Shown piece by piece: positions 1-6,390 of a stretch of DNA of 7,264 bases. The position numbers and the translations under genes were made by a program. Numbering within the stretch: position 1 is the first letter of the stretch; every line of letters starts with the position of its first letter. The notes under the pieces were generated by a model, which ran no database searches, was not told where the DNA came from, and saw nothing but the letters and a program-made list of their open reading frames with translations. The stretch comes from Azonexaceae bacterium (lineage in GTDB: Bacteria > Pseudomonadota > Gammaproteobacteria > Burkholderiales > Rhodocyclaceae): the NCBI GenBank assembly GCA_009469685.1, contig SSTA01000262.1, forward strand, positions 1-7,264. The letters are read 5' to 3'.

Positions 1-459
1 GAGGAGGCTGTCCAAAATGCCGGCCTGCTCACCCGCCGCGACAAGATTGCAGTACAGCGCGTCGAAGTACAGCGGGTATTTCCGAAATGCCTGGGAAAGC
101 GAGCTGCCTGTCTCGACATCGGCCTTGATGTCCAACAGCAACTTTCCCACCGACGGATTGGCGTGGCCCCGTCCGACGATGTCGAACGCCTGGAGTAGCG
201 GAACTCCGGATTTCATCATGGTCGCCAGCTGGCGAGTGAAGAGCGCGATGTCCTTCTCGGTGACCTTGCTGCCACCTCGAAACCGCTGTTTGCTGACCTT
301 GCCGACCAGGATGCCTTGGCGCCGCAGTGTGGTTTGGACTACTGCTTCCGTGGCGGCCCGCATTTCACCGCGGACCATCTTGCCATCCTTGTTTTTGCCT
401 TCCCAAAGGAAGGTCGATTCCTTGACGATGGATTTTCTTGCTCTCGCTGCGGTGGCCAT
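1..459 (-). CDS. pilC: Type IV pilus inner-membrane platform protein PilC, N-terminal part (cut by window edge)
   Basis: PilC is the polytopic inner-membrane platform of the type IV pilus. Together with the extension and retraction ATPases it moves pilin subunits into and out of the fibre. Reading from the ATG at 459 gives 153 open codons to the window edge, out of about 400 expected for the family. The start MATAARARKSIVKESTFLWE followed by GKNKDGKMVRGEMRA (residues 21-35) is the usual soluble N-terminus. The first GspF/T2SSF domain begins near residue 70, with FTRQLATMMKSGVPLLQAFD at 74-93 and LVAAGEQAGILD at 139-150, the family's hallmark stretch. The start is well fixed by a strong Shine-Dalgarno sequence and lies 17 bases after the pilB stop, so pilB and pilC are almost certainly co-transcribed. 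No frameshift is visible in the part seen. The family call is secure. PilC rather than GspF is inferred from the adjacent pilB. Confidence 0.95.
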   Translation of the reverse strand, partial: MATAARARKSIVKESTFLWEGKNKDGKMVRGEMRAATEAVVQTTLRRQGILVGKVSKQRFRGGSKVTEKDIALFTRQLATMMKSGVPLLQAFDIVGRGHANPSVGKLLLDIKADVETGSSLSQAFRKYPLYFDALYCNLVAAGEQAGILDSLL

Positions 460-464
460 CGTTG

Positions 465-476
465 TCCCCTTCCCTT
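465..476 (-). promoter_or_regulatory. Strong ribosome binding site of pilC
   Basis: On the minus strand the short pilB-pilC gap carries AAGGGAA directly followed by AAGGGGA, ending five bases before the pilC ATG. This is the best Shine-Dalgarno match in the window. It contrasts with the weak sites before pilB, the corB-like gene and ffh, and suggests that pilC can initiate independently although it lies close behind pilB. Seen directly in the sequence; its strength is inferred. Confidence 0.8.
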
Positions 477-2189
477 TTATGCGTTCGTTGTACTCAGGAC
501 CTCATCGAGCGAGGTGACGCCTTGCCTCGCTTTGAGTAGTCCTGATGCGCGTAAATCCTTCACGCCTTCCTTCAAGGCTTGAGCGGCGATGTCGAGCGAG
601 GTTCCGCCGGCCAGGATCAGCCTCTGGATCTCCTCGGTCACGGGCATGACCTGATAAATGCCCACGCGTCCCTTGTAGCCCGTTCCTTTGCACCGCTCAC
701 AGCCGCCTGGGCCATAAAGAGTCCAGGAGCCGTCCAGATCCTCCTCGGAATACCCTGCGTTGAGGAGTGCCTCCCGCGGGACATCGACCGGCTTCTTGCA
801 GTTGCACAATCGACGTGCGAGCCGCTGGGCGGTGATGAGCAGGATGCTCGACGCGATATTGAAAGTTGGGACTCCCATATTCATGAGGCGCGTGAGCGTC
901 TGTGGGGCGTCGTTGGTATGCAGGGTCGATAGGACCAAGTGGCCGGTTTGGGCGGCTTTGATCGCGATCTCCGCGGTTTCCAAATCGCGAATTTCACCGA
1001 CCATGATGATGTCCGGATCCTGGCGGAGAAATGATTTCAACGCTGCGGGGAAGGTGAGGCCGGCCCGGTCGTCCACATTGACCTGATTGATTCCTGGAAG
1101 GTTGATTTCCGCCGGATCCTCGGCAGTGGAGATGTTGACTCCCGGCTTGTTCAGGATGTTGAGACAGGTATAGAGCGAGACGGTCTTGCCGGAGCCGGTC
1201 GGGCCAGTGACCAGGACCATTCCGTAGGGACGATTGACCGCGTCGAGTAGCGCCGCCTTTTGCTCGGGTTCGTATCCCAGGGCCTCGATCCCCAGGGTCG
1301 CCGAAGTCGGGTCCAGAATCCGCAGAACGATCTTCTCGCCCTGAAGAGTCGGCAGGGTACTGACCCGGAAATCGATGGCCCGGTTCTTGGACAGGACGAG
1401 CTTCATGCGTCCGTCTTGTGGAACGCGTTTTTCGGCAATGTTGAGTCGCGAGATCACCTTGATTCGAGAGGCGATCTTTTCCTTGATTGCCAGGGGAGGC
1501 GTCGCGACTTCCCGGAGAATTCCGTCGACACGAAAACGGATGCGATAAAACTTCTCATAGGGCTCGAAATGAATGTCCGATGCACCGTCGTTGATTGCGT
1601 CCAGGAGCATTTTCTGGATGAATTTGACGACTGGTGCGTCGTCGATCTCCTGGGTTGCCGCTTCGTCGGACTTGACGGCTTCTTCGTCGAGGAAATCCAG
1701 GTTGATGTCGTCAGAAGCCAGATTCTTGAGCGTGTCTTCGGCGGATTCGGAGAACTTGGCGACCAGGGGAAGTAACTTTGGTTCTTCGACGACGATGGGG
1801 TCTACGGCGAGGCCCGTCTGGAATCGGATCTCATCCAGCGCCCTCAGATTGGTCGGATCGGATATCGCAACCGAAAGACGGTTTCCGCGCTTGAAAAGCG
1901 GGATGACCTTGTGATTGGCAATGAGCTTGCGATCCACCGCGGTGGCCGGAACCTGGGCTTCGTCAAAGGCACCGAGATCCAGGAGGGGGTAGCCAAAGGT
2001 TTCTGCGACGAATCGGGCCACGTCGAGCGCACTTGCCTTCTGGCTCGAGATCAACTGCTCGATGAAGGTCGTCTTATTCGCGGAAGCCTGGGAAAGCAAC
2101 TGCTCCGCGTCCGCCTCCTTGAGGCGTCCGGCCTGAACCATGGCGCGCGCTAAGCCACCCAGCGGTGCAGTCTGGGGGGTCGCGGCCAT
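477..2189 (-). CDS. pilB: Type IV pilus extension ATPase PilB
   Basis: This is the cytoplasmic hexameric ATPase that powers pilus polymerisation through PilC. It has 570 residues, normal for PilB. Residues about 10-150 form the GspE/MshEN-type N-terminal region, followed by an acidic linker (about 149-183, rich in D and E). The ATPase core begins with an arginine-rich segment (FEPYEKFYRIRFRVDG, 208-223). It then shows Walker A GPTGSGKT (329-336), the Asp box STAEDPAE (354-361), Walker B DIIMVGEIRD (393-402) and the His box HLVLSTLHTND (417-427). A cysteine motif follows: C462 and C464, then C497 and C500. The first pair is CxC, whereas CxxC is usual for the zinc motif of GspE-type ATPases. 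The end, GVTSLDEVLSTTNA, is typical of PilB rather than PilT. The ATG at 2189 gives the normal N-terminus (MAATPQTAPLGGLARAMVQAG), but the Shine-Dalgarno before it is weak. It is followed 17 bases later by pilC. Confidence 0.97.
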   Translation of the reverse strand: MAATPQTAPLGGLARAMVQAGRLKEADAEQLLSQASANKTTFIEQLISSQKASALDVARFVAETFGYPLLDLGAFDEAQVPATAVDRKLIANHKVIPLFKRGNRLSVAISDPTNLRALDEIRFQTGLAVDPIVVEEPKLLPLVAKFSESAEDTLKNLASDDINLDFLDEEAVKSDEAATQEIDDAPVVKFIQKMLLDAINDGASDIHFEPYEKFYRIRFRVDGILREVATPPLAIKEKIASRIKVISRLNIAEKRVPQDGRMKLVLSKNRAIDFRVSTLPTLQGEKIVLRILDPTSATLGIEALGYEPEQKAALLDAVNRPYGMVLVTGPTGSGKTVSLYTCLNILNKPGVNISTAEDPAEINLPGINQVNVDDRAGLTFPAALKSFLRQDPDIIMVGEIRDLETAEIAIKAAQTGHLVLSTLHTNDAPQTLTRLMNMGVPTFNIASSILLITAQRLARRLCNCKKPVDVPREALLNAGYSEEDLDGSWTLYGPGGCERCKGTGYKGRVGIYQVMPVTEEIQRLILAGGTSLDIAAQALKEGVKDLRASGLLKARQGVTSLDEVLSTTNA

Positions 2190-2222
2190 CAGCTTAGGTC
2201 AAATGCTGAATACATCCGTCTG

Positions 2223-2251
2223 ATGATGCTACGTCCCCCAGGGTTTGTAAA
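2223..2251 (-). promoter_or_regulatory. Candidate sigma-70 promoter for pilB
   Basis: In the 85-base gap upstream of pilB the minus strand reads TTTACA (2251-2246), a 17-base spacer, then CATCAT (2228-2223). That matches the -35 consensus at five of six positions and the -10 at only four of six, with ideal spacing. It would give a leader of roughly 25-30 bases before the pilB ATG. I see no GG/GC sigma-54 pair here. The match is weak and could be chance; pilB may instead be read from the upstream corB-like gene. The rest of the gap (2190-2274) holds only a weak five-pair hairpin. Confidence 0.25.
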
Positions 2252-2274
2252 GCCTTCCGGCAAGCGGAACTCAC

Positions 2275-3543
2275 CTAACCCGGCGGGCGGAAAAGGCGAG
2301 CTGTCTTGACGCTGCGGTCCTGGGTATGGAGCACTTCGATTGCAACGGCGGCGATCTTGAAACTTACCCCCGGTTCGGGGATGTCCTGGAAATGTTCGAG
2401 AATCAGGCCATTCAGCGTTTTTGGACCGGAGATCGGGAGTTCCAGGGAGAGCATGCGATTGATATCCCGCAGGGAGCGGCTTCCCTCGACGACAACGGAA
2501 TCGTTCTCGTCCCAGGAAAGCGAGTTATCGAGGCCGGGAATCGAAGTGGTGAATTTGCCGACAATTTCTTCGATGATGTCCTCAAGGGTAAGTAGCCCCA
2601 AGATCTCACCGTATTCGTCCACGACAAAACCGATGCGCTGCCGGTTCTCCTGGAAAAAGGCCAGTTGCGCAAAGGCGGCCGTTCCCGCTGGAATGTAATA
2701 CGGTTCGGCAAGCTGTTCCAGCAGGTGGGCCTCGGTCAGGCTCCCACGGCTGGCATCGCTCACGAGACGACGCACGGCGAGTACCCCCAGCAACTGATCG
2801 AGAGACTCACGACACACGGGTAGCCGGCTGTGATGGCTTGTGCTCACCTGATCGACGACTTCGCTCCAAGAGCGTTCCAGATCCAGAATTTCGATCTGGG
2901 CACGGGGGGTCATGACGTCTTCGACAGTGATCGCGTTGAGGTCGAATAGGTTGGCGAGGATTGCCCGATGCTTTGCCGGGATGAGGTGCGCCGATTCGAG
3001 CACCAGAGTTCGCAATTCTTCCTGGGAAAGCTGCGCGTCTCCTTGGTCTTGTGCGGGAGAAAGACGCATGATTCTGAGGAGACCCGCGGCAAAGAGATTG
3101 ATGAACCAGACGATGGGATAAAAAAGGCGCAGCAGTGGCGCCAAGATGTAGCCCAGGACCAAGGCCAGCCGATCGGCGTAAGTGGCGCCGACAATCTTTG
3201 GGGTGATTTCTGAAAAGACGAGTATCGAAAATGTGATCGCGAGGGTGGCAGCGCCGAGAGCCCATTTTTCTTCACCGAAGAGTTCGATGGTGATGACGCT
3301 GACCAAGGTTGCGGCTGCGGAATTGATCAGATTGTTTCCGAGGAGGATGACACCCAGGAGCTTATCGGTCCGATTGAGCAGGGCGAGGGCAGCTTGGGCG
3401 CCTCGGTGCCCATTCTGAGCGAGGTGGCGAAGGCGGAAGCGATTCGCCGCCATCATCGCTGTCTCGCTCAAGGAGAAGAACCCCGAGAGGGCGAGCAGTA
3501 CGATCAGCGTGATCGCCAGCGCCGAAAGGGGAATTTCGCTCAA
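2275..3543 (-). CDS. corB: CorB/YfjD-type CNNM-CBS membrane protein (probable Mg2+ transport or efflux)
   Basis: The product has 422 residues and the full CNNM/CorB layout. A DUF21 membrane domain spans about 1-160, with helices near 7-27, 63-88, 95-118 and 125-158. It carries the family signatures SETAMMA (26-32), LGNNLIN (68-74) and SEITPKI (111-117). A pair of CBS domains follows (about 208-330), including VMTPRAQIEILD (210-221) and VDEYGEILGLLTLEDIIEEI (308-327). A CorC_HlyC domain closes the protein (about 345-420). Family members are linked to Mg2+ or Co2+ movement, and structural work on CorB and CNNM homologues shows Mg2+ binding in the membrane domain and ATP binding at the CBS pair. 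The hemolysin label seen on some homologues is historical. The start is TTG at 3543: an in-frame TGA lies two codons upstream, and the first ATG would remove membrane helix 1. It sits six bases after ypjD, as in the E. coli ypjD-yfjD pair. Transport direction cannot be read from sequence. Confidence 0.9.
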   Translation of the reverse strand: MSEIPLSALAITLIVLLALSGFFSLSETAMMAANRFRLRHLAQNGHRGAQAALALLNRTDKLLGVILLGNNLINSAAATLVSVITIELFGEEKWALGAATLAITFSILVFSEITPKIVGATYADRLALVLGYILAPLLRLFYPIVWFINLFAAGLLRIMRLSPAQDQGDAQLSQEELRTLVLESAHLIPAKHRAILANLFDLNAITVEDVMTPRAQIEILDLERSWSEVVDQVSTSHHSRLPVCRESLDQLLGVLAVRRLVSDASRGSLTEAHLLEQLAEPYYIPAGTAAFAQLAFFQENRQRIGFVVDEYGEILGLLTLEDIIEEIVGKFTTSIPGLDNSLSWDENDSVVVEGSRSLRDINRMLSLELPISGPKTLNGLILEHFQDIPEPGVSFKIAAVAIEVLHTQDRSVKTARLFRPPG

Positions 3544-3552
3544 GGCCCGTCA
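3541..3552 (-). promoter_or_regulatory. ypjD stop / corB TTG start junction (likely translational coupling)
   Basis: On the minus strand the ypjD stop TGA (3552-3550) is followed by six bases (CGGGCC) and the TTG start of the corB-like gene (3543-3541). The TGA is in the same frame as the TTG, so no longer start is possible. The only upstream purine-rich stretch (GACGGG) overlaps the stop codon. This arrangement favours re-initiation by ribosomes finishing ypjD. Geometry is seen directly; coupling is inferred. Confidence 0.6.
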
Positions 3553-4386
3553 GCGTCCCAGCAGTACTTCAGCGACGAAGCGACTGCCGATGTAAGCGAG
3601 AAGCAGGACCGCGAAACCGGAAAGTGTCCAGCGCAAAGCCGTGCGACCGCGCCAGCCCCGGACGTGGCGACCCACGAGGAGAATGGCAAAGATTACCCAA
3701 GCCGCGAAAGCGAATAGGGTCTTATGGTCCAGACTGAGGGCTTTGCCGAAAAGTTGTTCGGAAAAGAGCACGCCGCTCCCCAGCGTCAGGGTCAGCAGGA
3801 TGAATCCGATCAGCAGCATGCGAAAGAGGAGGCTCTCCATCGTCATCAGAGGGGGCAGGCTGGTGAGGCTGCGGGTCAGACTGCGCTGATGCAAGGCGCG
3901 CTCGGTGAACCCCATGAAGATGGCGTGCAGGGCGGACAGGGTGAACAAACTGTAGGCCAGCATGGCAGCCAGAAAGTGAAGCTTGAACCCGGTGGCCTCG
4001 GCGTGGGCGACCAGATGAACATGGGGGAAAACGGCGGGCAGCAAGGCGCAGACTGCGGCTAGCGGGAGCACCAGGGGTTGCAACCCCTCCATCCGCGCCA
4101 TGAAGCTTTCAAGCCAGTAGATGAAGACCGCAAGAACCATCATCAGGGAAAGAGCGAAGCTGAACGAGAAACGCATTCCGACATCGCTGAACAGGGCATC
4201 CTCGATTCCGTACGCATGGATCGCCATCGCAAGGGCGATGGCGGCCCGTTCCCAGGATTGCATCGGTACCGCAACCCGGGGCTTGTCGGTTTCCCGCCAG
4301 CGGGAGTTCCAGAAGTGGTAGCCGAGTCCCCCGTACAGTGCGGCTGCCAGAATGTGCGGCATCAGCTGAATTACAATAGCGCCCAT
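3550..4386 (-). CDS. ypjD: YpjD-type inner-membrane protein, cytochrome c assembly (CcsA-like) superfamily
   Basis: The product has 278 residues and about eight hydrophobic helices (near 5-25, 46-63, 71-92, 103-125, 134-158, 187-207, 221-240 and 252-272). This is the fold of the CcmC/CcsA heme-handling family. The segment LDHKTLFAFAAWVIFAILL (219-237) corresponds to the region after the WWD motif of CcsA (WDPKE...), but the tryptophan-rich motif itself is absent. Candidate conserved histidines are H57, H137 and H221. The stretch SLPPLMTMESLLFRML (176-191) resembles the YpjD subgroup rather than true cytochrome c synthases, and no ccs or ccm partner gene is nearby. Position between ffh and a corB-like gene matches E. 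coli ypjD. The molecular function is not established, and a role linked to CorB is inference from gene order. The start is uncertain: ATG at 4386 is given, but a second ATG at 4362 (residue 9, MPHILAAALYG) is also plausible. Neither has a good ribosome site. Confidence 0.88.
   Translation of the reverse strand: MGAIVIQLMPHILAAALYGGLGYHFWNSRWRETDKPRVAVPMQSWERAAIALAMAIHAYGIEDALFSDVGMRFSFSFALSLMMVLAVFIYWLESFMARMEGLQPLVLPLAAVCALLPAVFPHVHLVAHAEATGFKLHFLAAMLAYSLFTLSALHAIFMGFTERALHQRSLTRSLTSLPPLMTMESLLFRMLLIGFILLTLTLGSGVLFSEQLFGKALSLDHKTLFAFAAWVIFAILLVGRHVRGWRGRTALRWTLSGFAVLLLAYIGSRFVAEVLLGR
4372..4377 (+). promoter_or_regulatory. Candidate -10 element for ffh
   Basis: The plus strand reads TACAAT, five of six matches to the sigma-70 -10 box, 38 bases before the ffh ATG. 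The predicted start near 4384 leaves a leader of about 30 bases. No clear -35 is visible at 15-19 bases spacing. The element lies inside the ypjD reading frame if ypjD starts at 4386, and just outside it if ypjD starts at 4362. Confidence 0.35.
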
Positions 4387-4392
4387 CCGTTC

Positions 4393-4398
4393 ATTTTA
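4393..4398 (-). promoter_or_regulatory. Candidate -10 element for ypjD
   Basis: The minus strand reads TAAAAT here, five of six matches to the sigma-70 -10 box. No convincing -35 lies at the right distance. Transcription would begin near 4386, making the ATG at 4386 essentially leaderless but giving the ATG at 4362 a leader of about 24 bases. If the element is real it argues for the later ypjD start. Confidence 0.3.
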
Positions 4399-4415
4399 AA
4401 CGAAGCCCCGATCCC

Positions 4416-5771
4416 ATGCTCGACAACCTGACCCAGCGGCTCGCCCGCGTCATGAAGACGCTCAAAGGTGAAGCCCGCCTGACCGAATCGAATATCGCCG
4501 ACGCCCTGCGCGAAGTGCGGATGGCGCTCCTGGAGGCCGACGTTGCGCTTCCCGTGGTCAAGGAGTTTGTCGCGGCGGTCAAGGAAAAAGCGGTGGGCGA
4601 AGAAGTCATCGGGTCTTTGAGTCCGGGTCAGGCCTTGGTCGGGGTTGTCCATGGCGAACTCACCCGCATCATGGGCGAGGCCCATGAGGGCATCAGCTTC
4701 GCCACCCAGCCGCCCGCCATCGTCTTGATGGCAGGTCTCCAGGGGGCGGGAAAGACCACGACCGTCGGAAAGCTGGCCAAATTACTTAAGGAAAGCCAAA
4801 AGAAGAAGGTTTTGGTCGTCTCCTGCGACGTCTATCGACCAGCCGCCATCGAGCAGCTTAAATCCGTCGCCGGGCAGGCCGGAGTCGATTTCTTCCCGTC
4901 GTCGGCTGGCGAAAAGCCGGAGGCCATCGCCCTGGCTGCGGTCGATTGGGCCAAGCGCCACTATCACGACGTCTTGCTGGTCGATACGGCAGGCCGTCTG
5001 GCCATCGATGAAGCCATGATGGACGAAATCAAGCGTCTGCACGGGGCCTTGAAACCCATAGAAACGCTGTTCGTGGTCGACGCGATGCTTGGTCAGGATG
5101 CGGTCAATACGGCCCGCGCCTTCAATGAAGCGCTTCCTCTTACGGGCGTGGTGCTCACCAAGCTCGATGGGGATGCCCGGGGTGGCGCAGCGCTATCGGT
5201 TCGGCACGTGACCGGCAAGCCGATCAAATACGCCGGGGTCGGCGAGAAACTTGGCGGAATCGAGGCGTTTCATCCGGAGCGCATGGCTTCCCGGATACTC
5301 GGCATGGGTGACGTCCTTTCCCTCATCGAGGAGGCCAAGAAAGGAATTGACGAAGAGCAGGCTGTCGCGTTCGCCAAAAAGCTCAAGTCGGGCAAGGGAT
5401 TCGACCTGAACGACTTCAAGGAGCAGATGGGTCAGATGCGCAAGATGGGAGGGCTCTCGGCCCTGCTCGATAAAATGCCGGCCCAGGTCGCCCAGATGGC
5501 GGGGCAGCTCCCCGTAGGTGCCGAAGCGAAGATGGTGGGGCGCATAGAGGGCATCATCAATTCGATGACGCCGGCCGAGCGGGCAAAACCCGAAATCATC
5601 AAGGCGAGCCGCAAGCGGCGGATCGCGGCCGGGGCAGGGGTCCAGGTTCAGGAGGTCAATCGCCTGCTCAACCAGTTCGAACAAAGTCAAAAGATGATGA
5701 AGCAGCTGACCAAGGGCGGCATGGGCAAACTGATGCGCGGCATGCGCGGCATGCTGCCGGGGATGCGGTAA
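4416..5771 (+). CDS. ffh: Signal recognition particle protein Ffh (SRP54 homologue)
   Basis: Ffh binds 4.5S RNA to form the signal recognition particle, captures signal sequences and membrane helices emerging from ribosomes, and docks with FtsY at the membrane using paired GTPases. The 451 residues match the usual length. The N domain is about 1-95 (MLDNLTQRLARVMKTLKGEA start). The G domain is about 100-295, with the P-loop GLQGAGKTT (107-115), DVYRPAA (138-144), DTAGR (190-194), TKLDGDARGG (248-257) and GVGEK (274-278). The M domain is about 327-451 and rich in methionine. It includes the RNA-binding SRKRRIAAGAG (398-408) and ends in RGMRGMLPGMR. The ATG at 4416 gives the canonical N-terminus, although no real Shine-Dalgarno precedes it (the leader ends CCCCGATCCC). 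It is divergent from ypjD and convergent with the transglycosylase gene, six bases away. No key residue is missing. Confidence 0.99.
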   Translation: MLDNLTQRLARVMKTLKGEARLTESNIADALREVRMALLEADVALPVVKEFVAAVKEKAVGEEVIGSLSPGQALVGVVHGELTRIMGEAHEGISFATQPPAIVLMAGLQGAGKTTTVGKLAKLLKESQKKKVLVVSCDVYRPAAIEQLKSVAGQAGVDFFPSSAGEKPEAIALAAVDWAKRHYHDVLLVDTAGRLAIDEAMMDEIKRLHGALKPIETLFVVDAMLGQDAVNTARAFNEALPLTGVVLTKLDGDARGGAALSVRHVTGKPIKYAGVGEKLGGIEAFHPERMASRILGMGDVLSLIEEAKKGIDEEQAVAFAKKLKSGKGFDLNDFKEQMGQMRKMGGLSALLDKMPAQVAQMAGQLPVGAEAKMVGRIEGIINSMTPAERAKPEIIKASRKRRIAAGAGVQVQEVNRLLNQFEQSQKMMKQLTKGGMGKLMRGMRGMLPGMR

Positions 5772-5777
5772 TCCTTC

Positions 5778-6377
5778 TCAGGTGCGCGGGGTCGAGGGCC
5801 AGCCCCAGTTCTTCTCCCACGAAGCTCTGACCATGTTGGGATATTCGGGTTGGCCGAGGCTGCCGTTGTAGCGGCCGAGGGCGCGGAACAAGTCGCCCTT
5901 CTCGATATCGAGGTAGTGTCGCAGGATGGTGCACCCGTAACGCAGGTTGGTCCGCAAATGAAAAAGATTGTCGTCGGGGCGGCCGATCAGCTTGACCCAG
6001 AAGGGCATGACCTGCATGTAGCCGCGGGCGCCGGCCGAGGAAACCGCATATTTGCGGAATCCGGACTCCACCTGCATCAGTCCGAGGACGAGTTGAGGAT
6101 CGAGGCCGGCTCGGGTCGCTTCGTAGTGGACCGTGCGTAGCAGCTCGATGCGGTACTCCCGGTTTGCGATGCGTTTTTCCAGGCGCGCGGACATTTCTGC
6201 CAGCCAGTTCGCGGCGTCCAGCGGGCTGCGGAAAGAACTCCCCGGCGGGCGAGAATCGGATACCGCTTTGTGGAGCGCCGCTTGTACGCTTGCCGAAAGG
6301 GGCTCATATTTCTGGGCCCCTGCGATCGCGACGCGGGCCGCCAAGCAGAGGCTCAGGATGATGATCAGCCGGAGCAC
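5778..6377 (-). CDS. Small secreted lytic transglycosylase (SLT domain)
   Basis: This is a predicted periplasmic murein lytic transglycosylase, which cleaves the MurNAc-GlcNAc bond of peptidoglycan to give 1,6-anhydro ends. It has 199 residues. A signal peptide covers about 1-19 ([18 protein letters not shown]), with cleavage likely after A19 or A21. No lipobox is seen: C11 sits within the hydrophobic core. The SLT domain covers about 80-185: the catalytic glutamate is E104 in [14 protein letters not shown] (100-113), followed by [10 protein letters not shown] (116-125) and the substrate-groove [10 protein letters not shown] (166-175). There is no LysM or other wall-binding domain. The start is GTG at 6377, preceded by a purine-rich GAGAGAA, and the first 13 bases overlap the proS end. 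This suggests translational coupling to proS. I assign no gene symbol because several small SLT proteins share this layout. Confidence 0.92.
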   Translation of the reverse strand: MLRLIIILSLCLAARVAIAGAQKYEPLSASVQAALHKAVSDSRPPGSSFRSPLDAANWLAEMSARLEKRIANREYRIELLRTVHYEATRAGLDPQLVLGLMQVESGFRKYAVSSAGARGYMQVMPFWVKLIGRPDDNLFHLRTNLRYGCTILRHYLDIEKGDLFRALGRYNGSLGQPEYPNMVRASWEKNWGWPSTPRT

Positions 6378-6390
6378 AGTTTCTCTCGCA
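6365..6390 (-). promoter_or_regulatory. Overlapping proS stop and transglycosylase GTG start with ribosome site
   Basis: On the minus strand the GTG start (6377-6375) precedes the proS stop TGA (6367-6365), so the two frames share 13 bases. A purine-rich GCGAGAGAA inside the last proS codons is placed as a Shine-Dalgarno sequence. The overlap is direct evidence for one transcript and probable coupled translation. Confidence 0.7.

Noticed and set aside
17..517. Plus-strand open frame of about 165 codons over pilC and the pilB end
   Set aside because: The opposite strand encodes unmistakable PilC and PilB sequence. The plus-strand translation is low-complexity and resembles no family I recognise.
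1260..1775. Plus-strand open frame of about 170 codons antisense to pilB
   Set aside because: It lies entirely inside a clear pilB coding region, has no recognisable domain or ribosome site, and is typical of shadow frames in GC-rich genes.
2255..2269. Hairpin TTCCG-loop-CGGAA after the corB-like gene as a terminator
   Set aside because: The stem is only five pairs, with no T-run following on the minus strand; too weak to call an intrinsic terminator.
5193..5690. Minus-strand open frame antisense to the ffh M domain
   Set aside because: A shadow of ffh codons with no motif; the position is fully explained by ffh.
5735..5756. Short tandem repeat GCGCGGCAT in the ffh 3' end
   Set aside because: It encodes the RGMRGM tail expected in Ffh M domains; ordinary protein-level repetition.
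5747..5759. Hairpin CGGCA-TGC-TGCCG at the end of ffh as a terminator
   Set aside because: It lies within the ffh coding sequence, has a five-pair stem and no T-run. It reflects the repeated Arg-Gly-Met codons.
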